The translations under genes were made by a program, and so were the position numbers. The notes beneath the pieces were generated by a model. That model did no database searches and was not told the origin of the DNA. It was given only the letters and a program-made list of their open reading frames with translations. Below, piece after piece: positions 50,705 through 60,677 of a DNA stretch of 64,000 nucleotides. Origin of the DNA: Clostridium_B lapidicellarium (GTDB lineage: Bacteria > Bacillota > Clostridia > Clostridiales > Clostridiaceae); NCBI RefSeq assembly GCF_041224415.1, contig NZ_JBGFFE010000012.1:1-64000 (forward strand), given 5' to 3'. Position 1 is the stretch's first letter; each line of letters opens with the position of its first letter.

Positions 50705-53043
50705 AAATTGACAGAATAAAACTTTTGAATATAGATAAAAATACCCTTGAATTTATAGAAAAATCCTGTCAGAGAGACGGTTTCTATACTTTCTCATCTG
50801 AAGATGCTCATGATGAGAGGGAGAGAATAGTTTCCACTTCTGGTTCACATAACTGCGGCGGGAGATGTGTTATAAAAGCACATGTAAAATACAACCGAAT
50901 TGTGAGAATATCCACGGAAGACGATATTCCTGATACGGAAAAAGTTCCGCAGCTCAGAGGATGCCTGAGATGCAGGGCTTATCGCAATAGAATATACAAC
51001 TGTGACAGGCTTAAATACCCCATGAAGCGCATAGGAAAGCGCGGTGAAGGAAAGTTCAAGCCTATAACCTGGCAGGAGGCACTGGATATTACCGCTGATA
51101 ATTTGAAGAGGATAATGCATAAGTACGGTCCTGATTCCATATATATTCAGTATGCTACGGGAAATGAAGGAAAGCTTTCGGAAAAAGCATGGATGAAAAG
51201 GCTTCTTGGAATGTATGGAGGGTATTTATCATATTATGGAAACTATAGTACGGCTTGTACTCAGACGGCTACTCCATATACTTTTGGAACAATATATACT
51301 GGTAACAGCAGGGAAGACTGGGTTAATTCAAGACTGATTATCCTGCTTGGGTTTAATCCTGCGGATACCATACATGGTACCAATACCGCATATTATCTTA
51401 AAATGGCAAGGAATGCAGGAGCTAAGATAATAAGCATAGATCCCATATATTCTAATACGGCAGTTGCTCTGGCGGATAAATGGATACCTGTCAGGCCCAC
51501 TACGGATAATGCCCTGATGGATGCCATGGCTTACGTTATGATAGAGGAAAACCTTCAGGATCAAAAATTTCTGGACAGGTACTGCGTTGGTTTTGACGAG
51601 TCACATATGCCTTCGGGCATTCCCGGAGGGAATTCCTATAAAAATTATATATTGGGAGAAGACGGGAGCAAAATATCTAAAACCCCCGCTTGGGCGGAAA
51701 CCATCACCGGAATTCCAAGGGAGACCATTGTGGAGCTGGCAAGGGAGTATGCGCTGACTAAACCGGCAGCACTTATTCAGGGGTTTGGCCCTCAAAGACA
51801 TGCTTATGGGGAACAGGTGGCAAGAGGCGGAACTGTTTTGGCAGCTATGACCGGCAACATAGGTATCAGCGGAGGATGGGCATCGGGTACGGGATATCCG
51901 GTAGAGAACATATATGCAGCATCAATTCCATATTACAATCCAAATAAAAGCGAAATTTCCATGTTTAGCTGGCCAGATGCCATAGTCAGGGGAAAGGGTA
52001 TGGGAGCTGATTTAAGTGTCAGAGGGGCAAAAAAATTGTCTTCCAGTATAAAACTTATTTTCAATCTGGGTGGAAACTGCCTTGTAAACCAGCATACGGA
52101 CTCCAACGGTACCGCGGGAATCTTGAGAGATGAAGATCTTGTGAAGTTTATTGTCACCAATGATCAGTTCTTTACTGCAAGTGCGAAGTTTTCAGATATA
52201 ATACTGCCTTCAGATGACATGATGGAAAGGGAGGATATTGTCACACCCTGGGACGTCGGCAGTTATCTCCTGTTTATGAATAAGGCAGTGGATACTGTAT
52301 TCCAGTGCAGAAACGGATATGACTGGATAGGTGAACTGGCCAAGAGGCTTGGACTTTTTGACAGATTTACAGAGGGAAGATCTTTAAACGAATGGGTGGA
52401 ATATCTTATAGAAGAGACGGCAAAGAAGAATCCTGATTTTCCATCCTGCAGTGAATTTAAGAAGAAAGGAATATACCGCAGATCTTATGAAAAGCCTTCT
52501 ATTGCTTTTAAAAAGCAGATTGAGGATCCGCTGCACGACCCTTTTCCAACTCCTTCCGGTAAAATAGAGATTTTTTCCAATAGGTTGTGGGGGATGAATA
52601 ATCCCGAAAAAATACCTGCAGTTCCTAAATATATTTCTGCATGGGAAGGCCCTGAGGATCCCATCTCGAGGAAATATCCGATTCAATGTATAGGCCATCA
52701 CTCCAAAAGGAGAGTACATTCCACTTTTGACAATATGGGCTGGATGGAGGAAGTTGAGCGGCAGCAGGTTTTTATGAATTGTGAAGATGCAAGAGTGAGG
52801 CATATTTCAGATGGGGACATGGTAAAGGTGTTTAACTCCAGAGGGACTGTCATAATACCTGTAAAAGTCACTGCCAGAATTATGCCTGGAGTTGCATCAA
52901 TACCTCAGGGAGCCTGGTGGACTCCGGATAAAAATGGAGCTGACAGGCGTGGATGTATAAATGTTTTGACCAGATATAAGCCCACTCCGCTGGCTTTTGG
53001 GAATCCATCCCATACGAGTCTGGTTGAAATAAAAAAAGTATAA
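50701..53043 (+). CDS. dmsA: DMSO reductase-type molybdoenzyme, catalytic subunit
   Basis: A 780-residue molybdopterin enzyme aligning well by eye with E. coli DmsA to the last residues (GNPSHTSLVEIKKV). Mo ligand: Ser183 in YYGNYSTACTQ. The N-terminal FeS site reads TSGSHNCGGRC ... RGCLRCRAY: Cys52, Cys56 and Cys88 are present, but the first Cys of the usual C-x3-C-x3-C is Gly48, and an extra Cys91 follows Cys88. No Tat motif is seen: the first 40 residues are hydrophilic, so it should be cytoplasmic. It may reduce S- or N-oxides or another acceptor. It is followed by dmsB and a chaperone gene; no membrane anchor gene exists. Confidence 0.9.
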   Translation: MKIDRIKLLNIDKNTLEFIEKSCQRDGFYTFSSEDAHDERERIVSTSGSHNCGGRCVIKAHVKYNRIVRISTEDDIPDTEKVPQLRGCLRCRAYRNRIYNCDRLKYPMKRIGKRGEGKFKPITWQEALDITADNLKRIMHKYGPDSIYIQYATGNEGKLSEKAWMKRLLGMYGGYLSYYGNYSTACTQTATPYTFGTIYTGNSREDWVNSRLIILLGFNPADTIHGTNTAYYLKMARNAGAKIISIDPIYSNTAVALADKWIPVRPTTDNALMDAMAYVMIEENLQDQKFLDRYCVGFDESHMPSGIPGGNSYKNYILGEDGSKISKTPAWAETITGIPRETIVELAREYALTKPAALIQGFGPQRHAYGEQVARGGTVLAAMTGNIGISGGWASGTGYPVENIYAASIPYYNPNKSEISMFSWPDAIVRGKGMGADLSVRGAKKLSSSIKLIFNLGGNCLVNQHTDSNGTAGILRDEDLVKFIVTNDQFFTASAKFSDIILPSDDMMEREDIVTPWDVGSYLLFMNKAVDTVFQCRNGYDWIGELAKRLGLFDRFTEGRSLNEWVEYLIEETAKKNPDFPSCSEFKKKGIYRRSYEKPSIAFKKQIEDPLHDPFPTPSGKIEIFSNRLWGMNNPEKIPAVPKYISAWEGPEDPISRKYPIQCIGHHSKRRVHSTFDNMGWMEEVERQQVFMNCEDARVRHISDGDMVKVFNSRGTVIIPVKVTARIMPGVASIPQGAWWTPDKNGADRRGCINVLTRYKPTPLAFGNPSHTSLVEIKKV

Positions 53044-53066
53044 AGCATGTTGAAAGGGGTTTTAGA

Positions 53067-53648
53067 ATGTGCGGACAACTGGCGTTTTATTTTGAACAAA
53101 AAAGCTGTACGGGGTGCAGTACCTGCAGTATAGCTTGTAAAGATAAAAATAATCTTGAAGTAGGACAGAATTTCAGGAAGGTGTATGAAGTATCCGGTGG
53201 AAATTATAAAAAAAGGGGCAGTGCCGTTTTCCCTCAGGTATATGCTTTCTGGGTTTCAATTAGCTGCAATCATTGTCTTGATCCTGCATGTATGAAAAGC
53301 TGTCCTACAGGGGCAATTAGAAAGAGAAAAAGAGATGGGATTGTTTATATTTGTGAAGAAAAATGCACCGGGTGCCGCAGGTGTATAAAAAGCTGTCCCT
53401 ACAAGGCACCTCAGTATGACGAGCGCATCAAAAAGGTTAGAAAATGCGATTTCTGTATGGATTTGCTGGATGAGGGCAAGGAACCTGCCTGTGTAGCTGC
53501 ATGCCCTATGAGAGCTTTAAAATATGGACCTTTGCAATTGATTAGGGAAAGATATGGGAAGGTGAATGAAGTACAGGGTATGCCCGGAAGTCATATCACA
53601 GAGCCTGCCCTGGTCATTTCGCCCCACAGGGATGCAGTAAAAAAATAA
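53067..53648 (+). CDS. dmsB: Four-cluster ferredoxin subunit (DmsB-like)
   Basis: A 193-residue electron-transfer subunit with four Cys groups: CTGCSTCSIAC, CNHCLDPACMKSC, CEEKCTGCRRCIKSC and CDFCMDLLDEGKEPACVAAC, as in DmsB/NrfC proteins binding four 4Fe-4S clusters. AAAGGGG precedes ATG 53067, 23 bp after dmsA. It passes electrons to DmsA; without a DmsC-type anchor the donor must be soluble (ferredoxin or NADH enzyme) or encoded elsewhere. Confidence 0.93.
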   Translation: MCGQLAFYFEQKSCTGCSTCSIACKDKNNLEVGQNFRKVYEVSGGNYKKRGSAVFPQVYAFWVSISCNHCLDPACMKSCPTGAIRKRKRDGIVYICEEKCTGCRRCIKSCPYKAPQYDERIKKVRKCDFCMDLLDEGKEPACVAACPMRALKYGPLQLIRERYGKVNEVQGMPGSHITEPALVISPHRDAVKK

Positions 53649-53663
53649 GGAGATTTTTATACA

Positions 53664-54293
53664 ATGGATGATATTAAGCTGTGGTTTAGAGAAAGAAAAG
53701 CTGTATATTCTACAATGTCTCTGCTTTACAGGGGAAATTTAAAAGACGGATTTGATATTTTAAAAAATACTGATTTGCTTGAGAAACTTGAAAACTCTAA
53801 TCTGTATCCGGAAGCCCGGGCAATATTGAATGAAATATCTAAAGACAACTTTAATTCCAAATATACTGGAGAATTAATAGAAGACTATTATAGACTTTTT
53901 TTTGGACCTTCGCATATTCTGGCACCTCTCTGGGAATCCACCTATGAAAGCCGCGACAGGTTGATTTTTGGAAGGTCGGAACTTTCTGTAAGAATGTTTT
54001 ACCATGAATTTGATTTGGAAGTGAATCCAAAAGAAGCGGCAGATCATCTGGCTTTTGAATTGTCGTTTATGTCAAGGCTTTGTGATCTTGGCTTCCGGGG
54101 CGATTTGAAAAACGTCATGAAAATTTTAGGTGCAGAGGAGAAATTTTTGAGGGATCACCTTTGCAGCTGGGTTCCGACTTGGGAAAGTTCTGTAAAGCAC
54201 AATGCCAAAACAATGTTTTGGATTGAGTTCTCAAGTATGACAAAAACCTGGGTGGAAGAAAACCTCCGGGAGCTAGAAAAAATGGAAAGTTGA
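53664..54293 (+). CDS. TorD/DmsD-family molybdoenzyme chaperone
   Basis: A 209-residue all-helical protein of the TorD/DmsD family, which binds the apo-enzyme during cofactor insertion. The signature segment is YYRLFFGPSHILAPLWESTY (about 75-94) followed by FYHEFDLEVNPKEAADHLAF; both are typical. AAGGAG precedes ATG 53664, 15 bp after dmsB. Since DmsA has no Tat leader, the chaperone here presumably serves folding rather than export. The operon ends at a strong hairpin. Confidence 0.88.
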   Translation: MDDIKLWFRERKAVYSTMSLLYRGNLKDGFDILKNTDLLEKLENSNLYPEARAILNEISKDNFNSKYTGELIEDYYRLFFGPSHILAPLWESTYESRDRLIFGRSELSVRMFYHEFDLEVNPKEAADHLAFELSFMSRLCDLGFRGDLKNVMKILGAEEKFLRDHLCSWVPTWESSVKHNAKTMFWIEFSSMTKTWVEENLRELEKMES

Positions 54294-54338
54294 AAAATCC
54301 AGTTAAGTGTGGCTTTTGCTTGCCTTAACTGGATTTTT
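54293..54338. terminator. Bidirectional terminator after dms operon
   Basis: AAAAATCCAGTTAAG (54293-54307) pairs perfectly with CTTAACTGGATTTTT (54324-54338) around a 16-nt loop; it begins at the chaperone stop codon. Confidence 0.88.
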
Positions 54339-54359
54339 ATTAAGAAATTTTGCCGTTAC

Positions 54360-54374
54360 TGACAGTCTATGTCA
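54360..54374. promoter_or_regulatory. Conserved short dyad upstream of GGDEF gene
   Basis: TGACA-GTCTA-TGTCA. The same 15 bases occur at 2042-2056 upstream of the duplicated GGDEF leader, with flanking similarity to the start codon. It is a candidate operator. Confidence 0.45.
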
Positions 54375-54430
54375 TTAGCATAATATATAATTAAAGTGTG
54401 ATATATAAATGTCAAAGGAAGGGGTACTGC

Positions 54431-55012
54431 GTGAATTATGAAGATATGGACAGGGAAACTCTCATTAAGATTTTAAGGGAAAAGGACATCATGCTTAAAA
54501 GATTGTGCATGGAAAGAGAAAGGTTGAATTATTATGCAGGTACGGATGTCATGACTGGAGTGTTGAACAGGAGATCCGGTCTGGAGCTGCTGAATAAGGA
54601 ATTCAATGTTTCAAAGATGGGTAATAAAAATTTTGTTGTCTGCTTTGTTGATGTAGATGAATTGAAAACAATAAATGATAAATTTGGCCATCAGGAAGGG
54701 GATAAAGTTTTAATAGATACAGCCGAGATTTTAAAGGAAAGCATTAGAAAAACTGATTTTATAATTAGGATGGGCGGTGACGAATTTTTGATGGTTTTTC
54801 CGGAGACTACAATTAAAGAAGCTTATAGAATTTGGAACAGAATTGACAGAAGATTGAAAAAATTTAATAAAAATAGCAAAAATTATAATTTAAGCTTGAG
54901 TTTTGGATTTTGCGAATATAAAAAAGGTCATAAAATGTCTGTCGAAAGTTTGATAAAAACTGCTGATTTTAAGATGTATAGTGATAAATTACATAAAAAG
55001 AAAAGATTATGA
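54431..55012 (+). CDS. Diguanylate cyclase (GGDEF domain)
   Basis: A 193-residue soluble protein. The short N-terminus (about 35 residues) is a helix with Lys/Arg/Glu (NYEDMDRETLIKILREKD). The GGDEF domain covers 40-190 with RMGGDEFLMVF at the active site, metal-binding Asp in FVDVDELKTIND and FGHQEGDKVL. It makes c-di-GMP from two GTP. No R-x-x-D inhibitory site is obvious. GTG 54431 is chosen because AAGGAAGGGG lies upstream, and because the duplicated leader at 2102 conserves this GTG. Confidence 0.9.
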   Translation: MNYEDMDRETLIKILREKDIMLKRLCMERERLNYYAGTDVMTGVLNRRSGLELLNKEFNVSKMGNKNFVVCFVDVDELKTINDKFGHQEGDKVLIDTAEILKESIRKTDFIIRMGGDEFLMVFPETTIKEAYRIWNRIDRRLKKFNKNSKNYNLSLSFGFCEYKKGHKMSVESLIKTADFKMYSDKLHKKKRL

Positions 55013-55069
55013 AAATATATTTATAATTAGCTGGCAAAGTATTCTGGGAATATAAGGAAGGACTGCAGC

Positions 55070-56050
55070 ATGAAGAAATTTAGATCTGATGTATTGTTAT
55101 TTATTTACGACAAATTAAAAGAGGGAAAAGTAGTTGTAAAGAATGACATATTATATAAATTTCACGTTAATGAAAGGACGTTTTATAGATATATTAAAAA
55201 TATAAAGGATTTTGTAGAAAACACATACTTCGGAGAGGAGATCGTATCCGACAGAAAAAAAGGGGGATATATTTTAAAGGGAAGCTGTGATAAAAACTTG
55301 AATGAAAAAGAAGTCCTTGCAGTTTCAAAGGTACTTTTGGAAAGCAGGGGTTTCATAAAAACGGAAATAAAGGGCATAATCGATAAACTCCTCGATAACT
55401 GCATATGCGGAGACAAAGAAAATATCAAATATATAATAGGGAACGAATTCATGAATTATGTTCCTCCAAGACATGGGAAGGAGCTTCTAGACAGTCTTTG
55501 GAAAATAAGTTCTGCAATAAAGAATAAAAGCGTACTGGAGATTGGATACTTTAAAATCGGAACAGACGGAAAACTGCAGAGAAAAATTTCCAAAAGATTT
55601 GTCTATCCTCAGGGAATATTGTTTTCTGAATATTATTTTTATCTTATAGCTTTTATTGAAGGGGCAAGTTATGAATTCCCCGCTATTTACAGAGTGGACA
55701 GAATTGAAAATTTGACTGTCACGGCTAGAAAATATAAAGAGGATTACAGAAGGAGGTTTAAAGATGGGGAGTTCAGAAAGCTTATTCAGTTTATGCAGGC
55801 AGGTGAACTTGAAAGAGTGAAGTTCAAATACACCGGCAGATCTATAGAGGCAGTTCTGGACAAACTGCCCAATGCCAGAATAATAAGGGAAAAACCGGGC
55901 GAGTATATAGTGAAAACCAAGGTATTTGGAAGGGGAATAAAAATGTGGCTCTTGAGCCAGGGAGATTCCGTAGAGGTACTGGGCTCGGATAAATTCAGGA
56001 AAGAAATGATAGAGACCATAGACAGGATGAGAGAGATGTACAGGCTTTGA
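55070..56050 (+). CDS. WYL-domain transcriptional regulator
   Basis: A 326-residue DeoR-like regulator. HTH at residues 5-60 (VLLFIYDKLKEGKVVVKNDI, then NERTFYRYIKNIKDFV), WYL domain at about 140-235 (VYPQGILFSEYYFYLIAFIE) and a C-terminal WCX extension. WYL proteins bind nucleic acid or nucleotide ligands and often sit next to defence genes; the defence-like island begins 150 bp downstream. GGACTG upstream of ATG 55070 is weak. Target unknown. Confidence 0.88.
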   Translation: MKKFRSDVLLFIYDKLKEGKVVVKNDILYKFHVNERTFYRYIKNIKDFVENTYFGEEIVSDRKKGGYILKGSCDKNLNEKEVLAVSKVLLESRGFIKTEIKGIIDKLLDNCICGDKENIKYIIGNEFMNYVPPRHGKELLDSLWKISSAIKNKSVLEIGYFKIGTDGKLQRKISKRFVYPQGILFSEYYFYLIAFIEGASYEFPAIYRVDRIENLTVTARKYKEDYRRRFKDGEFRKLIQFMQAGELERVKFKYTGRSIEAVLDKLPNARIIREKPGEYIVKTKVFGRGIKMWLLSQGDSVEVLGSDKFRKEMIETIDRMREMYRL

Positions 56051-56198
56051 ACTGTTGATATGGAATTTATTGGTATTATAAAAATTCCAAAAGAATATTG
56101 TTAAAACATAAACAAGTAAGGAAAAAATATGAGGAAGAAGAACAAACAGTTATAGATAATTTATTGAATAATAACTAATAATAGGGGATCATTTTATA

Positions 56199-57335
56199 AT
56201 GAATTTAAAATTTTTGTATAATCATCATGGTATATCTAATTCAATTGGAGAAGAATTAAAACATTTAGTAGTTAAGGCAAAAAATGAAGTTATAATTGTT
56301 TCACCGTATATTTCAAGTAACCCTTTAATAGATACGATTTATGACTTAAATAAAATAAGAATAAGAATATTAACACGATTTTCTCTGGAGGATTTTTTAA
56401 ATAATTCCTCAGATGTAAATACAATTTGTAAGTTAGTTAAAAATCCAAACTCGGAAGTGAGATATTATTCTAATCTTCATGCCAAAATTTATATTATTGA
56501 TAAACAGAAAGCTGTATTGACTTCAGCTAATTTTACTCAAGGTGGTATGTACAATAATTTAGAATATGGTGTTTTAATTGAAGACGATTTGAGTAATATG
56601 CTAAAAGACATAAATAATTTATGGAATGAAGCCGGTGTAATAAATAATAAAAAAATAGCTTTGATAGAAAAGAAACTTAATGTTTTTAAAAAAAATAAAA
56701 ATCAGATGGATAATATAAAGGAACAAGTTATTAAAATGGATAAAAAAATTATAAAACAGAAGAAAAGTCATCAATATAAACAAAAGAATCAAACTGCGAG
56801 TAGTAAGAAATACGATCAAAGTGATAAAATTGTTCATGATATTTCAGAATATAAAGCTTTAAATTTAATGATGGATGAATTTAATATGGTAAAGTTTAAA
56901 CAGGAAATTTTTAAAATTTATGATCTAATTAAAAAAAATATACCTGAAAGTATAAGAAACTCTTGTAAATTTAAGCTCTTAAAAAGCAGAAACATATCTA
57001 TGAATATAATGAATTATAGAATTTTATCTTTCCCGGATGGAAAGAAACCGAGGATTCAGATAATTTATCCTAAAAATAATATATATGATTTGAGATATAT
57101 GATTTCAAAGGAACGATTAACTAATATTTCAAGCCCATGGACATTTAAAAATATTGAATGTTATATCCTGCACTTTAGTTTTGATGAGATATTGAAATTT
57201 AAAAAACAAAATTGGAAGTCATTTGCCAAAGCTTGTCTAATTGCTTATAATGGCAAGAAGACTAGAATGAGAGATTCAAATATGATAGTTGACTGGAGTT
57301 GTAGTGGAAATGGTGATTTATGGCAAAATGAATAG
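56199..57335 (+). CDS. Phospholipase D-family protein with long tail
   Basis: A 378-residue protein. The N-terminal 150 residues form one PLD-like domain with HAKIYIIDKQKAVLTSANFT (H-x-K motif plus S-x-N-x-T), so a dimer would be needed for an active site. Residues 155-215 are Lys-rich and coiled, and the C-terminal 165 residues are unassigned. PLD-family nucleases are frequent in restriction and defence operons. ATG 56199 has GGGGAT upstream. Its stop overlaps the start of the SWIM pseudogene by 8 bp, implying an original operon. Confidence 0.8.
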   Translation: MNLKFLYNHHGISNSIGEELKHLVVKAKNEVIIVSPYISSNPLIDTIYDLNKIRIRILTRFSLEDFLNNSSDVNTICKLVKNPNSEVRYYSNLHAKIYIIDKQKAVLTSANFTQGGMYNNLEYGVLIEDDLSNMLKDINNLWNEAGVINNKKIALIEKKLNVFKKNKNQMDNIKEQVIKMDKKIIKQKKSHQYKQKNQTASSKKYDQSDKIVHDISEYKALNLMMDEFNMVKFKQEIFKIYDLIKKNIPESIRNSCKFKLLKSRNISMNIMNYRILSFPDGKKPRIQIIYPKNNIYDLRYMISKERLTNISSPWTFKNIECYILHFSFDEILKFKKQNWKSFAKACLIAYNGKKTRMRDSNMIVDWSCSGNGDLWQNE

Positions 57336-58082
57336 AAATAATTTTGAAAATTATGTTGATATAAAGATACTGAATAGAGGATATAATTATTATATTAATG
57401 AAAACATAGTCGAGCCCCATAAAATGGATAATAATGAATATTTTTTTATAGTATAAGTAAACGACAAGTATAGTGTAGATATAAAAATAGGTGAAAGTGA
57501 AGAAATACTGTACCCAAATTGTGATTGCCTCTATGATTTTGGGCCAATATATAGGCGTCAGGCTGCTGCTTATTTTAAGTTAAATGAAATTTTAAATGGG
57601 AAATCAATGGGTGTAAGAAGTTTATGAATTCAGTAGTGCAAAAATATAAGGTAAGAGAGATTTATTTCCTAAAAATTTATGGAGGAGAACATTGAATTTC
57701 CATCTTTCAGAAAAATGCTGATAGATAAGTTCATGAAGGCAGAAAACTATTTGAAAGTTATAGATTCGGCTCTTGAAGGTGAAAAACAGGATAAAAATCA
57801 TGCCGAATTGGTGTTAAAATGGAAAGAGATAAGGTATACTGCCTACAAAAAACTCTTATTCAAGAAAGAACAGGAGAAGTTGTAAGTTTATATGAAAAAG
57901 ATATTAGGGAAAAAGCAAGATCAGCCTCAAACAGGGTGCAGTACAAAGAAGTTTGTAAAATTATAAAGAGATACAAAAAGATAGCTGGGAAAGGGAAAGC
58001 AAAAGAAATTATAGATGCACTTAGAAATATCTACAGAAGACGACCGGCATTTCTTGATGAGATGGGAAGGATCAAGTGTTAA
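57328..58082 (+). pseudogene. SWIM zinc-finger protein, nonsense and frameshifts
   Basis: The frame starts at ATG 57328 (MNRNNFENYVDIKILNRGYN), has TAA at 57454-57456, and resumes YSVDIKIGESEEILYPNCDC then LYDFGPIYRRQAAAYF, a SWIM finger in which the second Cys-x-His has been lost. It ends at 57627. The later part reappears in another frame at 57679 (ALEGEKQDKNHAELVLKWKE), and then a third at 57860-58082 (SASNRVQYKEVCKIIKRYKK ... YRRRPAFLDEMGRIK), matching the usual SWIM-protein C-terminus. The gene is clearly dead, with several independent lesions. Confidence 0.7.
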
Positions 58083-58274
58083 TTTCAGTGGTATAGATGA
58101 ATTTGAAGCTGAATTAATGTGTTGTATGTAGTGTGGAAAAACATGCATATGCGGATTATGGGAAAGTTGCAGAAAATGAAAGTAAGTATAGAGTTTAATA
58201 ATATAGGGCTATTTGTGAATTATATGGAGGTAAAAAATAAAATTTGGTATTGATAAATGGAGGGTATTTTATTA

Positions 58275-60485
58275 ATGAAGACAGATGGGAAATTTTATAG
58301 CTATAAAAAGGCAGAAGGTACAGGTTATAATGAAGAATTAAAAAAATGTATAGAAGACACTTGCAAGTATTGTATTGATGACACTTGGCTGGATTCACAG
58401 GAAAAAATAAACAAACCAATTATGATGCTTGGAAAAATACAAAGTGGCAAGACAAGAGCTTTTATTGGTGTGATTTCGCTTGCTTTTGATAATAGTTTTG
58501 ACATGGTTTTTATTCTCACGAAGAACAGCAGAGCACTTATACAACAAACTATTTCACGAATGAAAAAGGAGTTCAAATCATTTATAGATGAGTATGAAGT
58601 AGTTGTTACAGATATTATGAAAGCAAATACACGAATTAGTGGTTATCAGCTTGAGCAAAAGAATATTATTGTAGCAAAAAAGGAAAAAAATAATATAGAT
58701 CGGTTGATTGAATTTATAAATAATTATTCAATTAATGAGAATAAAAAATGCCTTATTATAGATGATGAAGCTGATACCACTGGTATTGGATATAATAAAA
58801 TTAAGGGTGTTGATAAATTCACATTAAGAACTGTTTCATCTAAAGTTAATGAAATGCGAGGTACATTGGATGGGTGTGTATTTATTGAAGTTACAGCTAC
58901 ACCTTATGCATTGTATTTACAGCCTGATTTTGATGAAACAAGTCCATTACAGCCTATAAAACCATTAAAAACCGTCCTTGTTCCTCATGGAAAAGGATAT
59001 ATTGGTGGTGAGTATTATTTTATTGACAGTAGAGATGAAACTCATCCAGCTTCATTGTTATTTGAGCCTATAAGTCAAGATGAAGGTGATATTGTTTCTG
59101 ATCAGAAACGGAAAGGTAAAAAATCTAAAATTGAAGATAGACGTACTTTTAAGGAAGAAGAGATTTTAATTAGGGAAGATAAACTGACAGTTTTCAAAAA
59201 AGGAATTGTTAACTTTATTATTGGAGCTATTGTTCTAAGAAAACTCTATAAGAAAAAAGATCATTATGCGTATGTAATTCATACTGCAACGCAAAAAAAT
59301 TCTCATGTGAATTTGCAGAATGTTGCTGAAATTTTTATTCAACAGATCAAAAATAGAAGTAAGGATGTTCTAACAATTATTGAGAAATTGGTGCGAGAAA
59401 GCTTTAAAGATATCTCATCTTCCGTTACCGCATATGGTTATACTATGCCGGATTATTCATTTATTAGAAATGAATTTTATTCCTATATTGATAGAGGGTA
59501 TTATAGTATTAATGTTGTGAACGCAGATCAGGATGTAGATATATTGTTGAATGAAGAAACTGGCGAACTTAATTTAACTACACCATGTTCCATCTTTGTT
59601 GGAGGTCAGGTTTTAGACAGAGGGGTTACCATTCCTAATATGATTGGATTTTATTATGGAAGAAATCCAAAAACTATGCAACAAGACACTGTACTGCAAC
59701 ATTCCAGAATGTTTGGATATCGTAAAGCATTGCTTCCAGTGACAAGATTTTATACGACTTCTCGAATACACAGCAACATGGAAAAAATTACTGAAATTGA
59801 TAGTGTTTTGCGTGAGGATATTAAAGAGGGTAAACAGGGAAATGGTGTATACTTCATTACGAAAAAATATCAAGATAATGTTTATGGAGTCGGTGGTATA
59901 AGGCCTTGTTCCCCAGCAAAAATACGTATTTCAGATATTATATTGCTCGAATCGCAAAAACGAATCTTACCGATTGGATTTACTCCAAAAATCAAAACTA
60001 TATCAGTAGGGTGTAATAATACTATGAAGAAATACTTGAAGGATTTCAATATCAGTGAAAAATCTGATGGAGTAATGGTATCTATTAAAAACGCTGAGAA
60101 ATTAATAAATATTGCTTATTCTGCTATTGATAAGGATGTAGATGACAGCAGGTTTATCCCGGAAGATGAGTTCCTTATGATATTGCGTTATATGGCAGAT
60201 AACAGCAAAAATATTCCCGTTATAGTTCGTACTAAAAGAACTTTATCTAAATATAAAAAGCACGGAGGAATTAAAACTTTATCTGATTCACCGGATACAC
60301 CAGCACCTTTAGATATAGCTAAGGAATTAGCAATTAACGTGCCTGTACTTATGCTGATTCAGGAAACAGAGAATGCAGAAGGTTGGGGTCATAGACCTTT
60401 TTGGTGGCCTGTGATTGTTGCTCCTGAAAATATTGCTAAAACTATTTATGCGGCGAAAGTGGCTGGAGAAAAAATTAGTATATAG
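58275..60485 (+). CDS. Z1-domain SF2 helicase-like ATPase
   Basis: A 736-residue protein. Walker A GKIQSGKTRAFI (about residues 52-63), Walker B LIIDDEADTTG (about 162-172), motif III VTATPYALYL, then the Z1 domain with FVGGQVLDRGVTIPNMIG and QHSRMFGYRKALLPVTRFYT (arginine-finger region). Z1 ATPases occur in restriction-like defence operons with MutL/MORC-type ATPases and nucleases; here the candidate partners are PLD, HEPN and the broken gene at 60678. ATG 58275 is chosen because GGAGGG is at 58259-58264. The protein looks intact. Confidence 0.85.
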   Translation: MKTDGKFYSYKKAEGTGYNEELKKCIEDTCKYCIDDTWLDSQEKINKPIMMLGKIQSGKTRAFIGVISLAFDNSFDMVFILTKNSRALIQQTISRMKKEFKSFIDEYEVVVTDIMKANTRISGYQLEQKNIIVAKKEKNNIDRLIEFINNYSINENKKCLIIDDEADTTGIGYNKIKGVDKFTLRTVSSKVNEMRGTLDGCVFIEVTATPYALYLQPDFDETSPLQPIKPLKTVLVPHGKGYIGGEYYFIDSRDETHPASLLFEPISQDEGDIVSDQKRKGKKSKIEDRRTFKEEEILIREDKLTVFKKGIVNFIIGAIVLRKLYKKKDHYAYVIHTATQKNSHVNLQNVAEIFIQQIKNRSKDVLTIIEKLVRESFKDISSSVTAYGYTMPDYSFIRNEFYSYIDRGYYSINVVNADQDVDILLNEETGELNLTTPCSIFVGGQVLDRGVTIPNMIGFYYGRNPKTMQQDTVLQHSRMFGYRKALLPVTRFYTTSRIHSNMEKITEIDSVLREDIKEGKQGNGVYFITKKYQDNVYGVGGIRPCSPAKIRISDIILLESQKRILPIGFTPKIKTISVGCNNTMKKYLKDFNISEKSDGVMVSIKNAEKLINIAYSAIDKDVDDSRFIPEDEFLMILRYMADNSKNIPVIVRTKRTLSKYKKHGGIKTLSDSPDTPAPLDIAKELAINVPVLMLIQETENAEGWGHRPFWWPVIVAPENIAKTIYAAKVAGEKISI

Positions 60486-60677
60486 CAGTTGGATAAATTT
60501 ACTGTATTATTGATACACTTTTTTGTGAGAAAAGTAATGAATCAGACAAATCTAGAAGAAACTGAAAAGAATATGATAATTAAATTCTTATATGCTGCTG
60601 TAATATTTAGCAGGGATATAGCTATTTTAAGTGAATAAAGTAATTATACAGTAATGATTGCAAGGGGGTATGTTATA

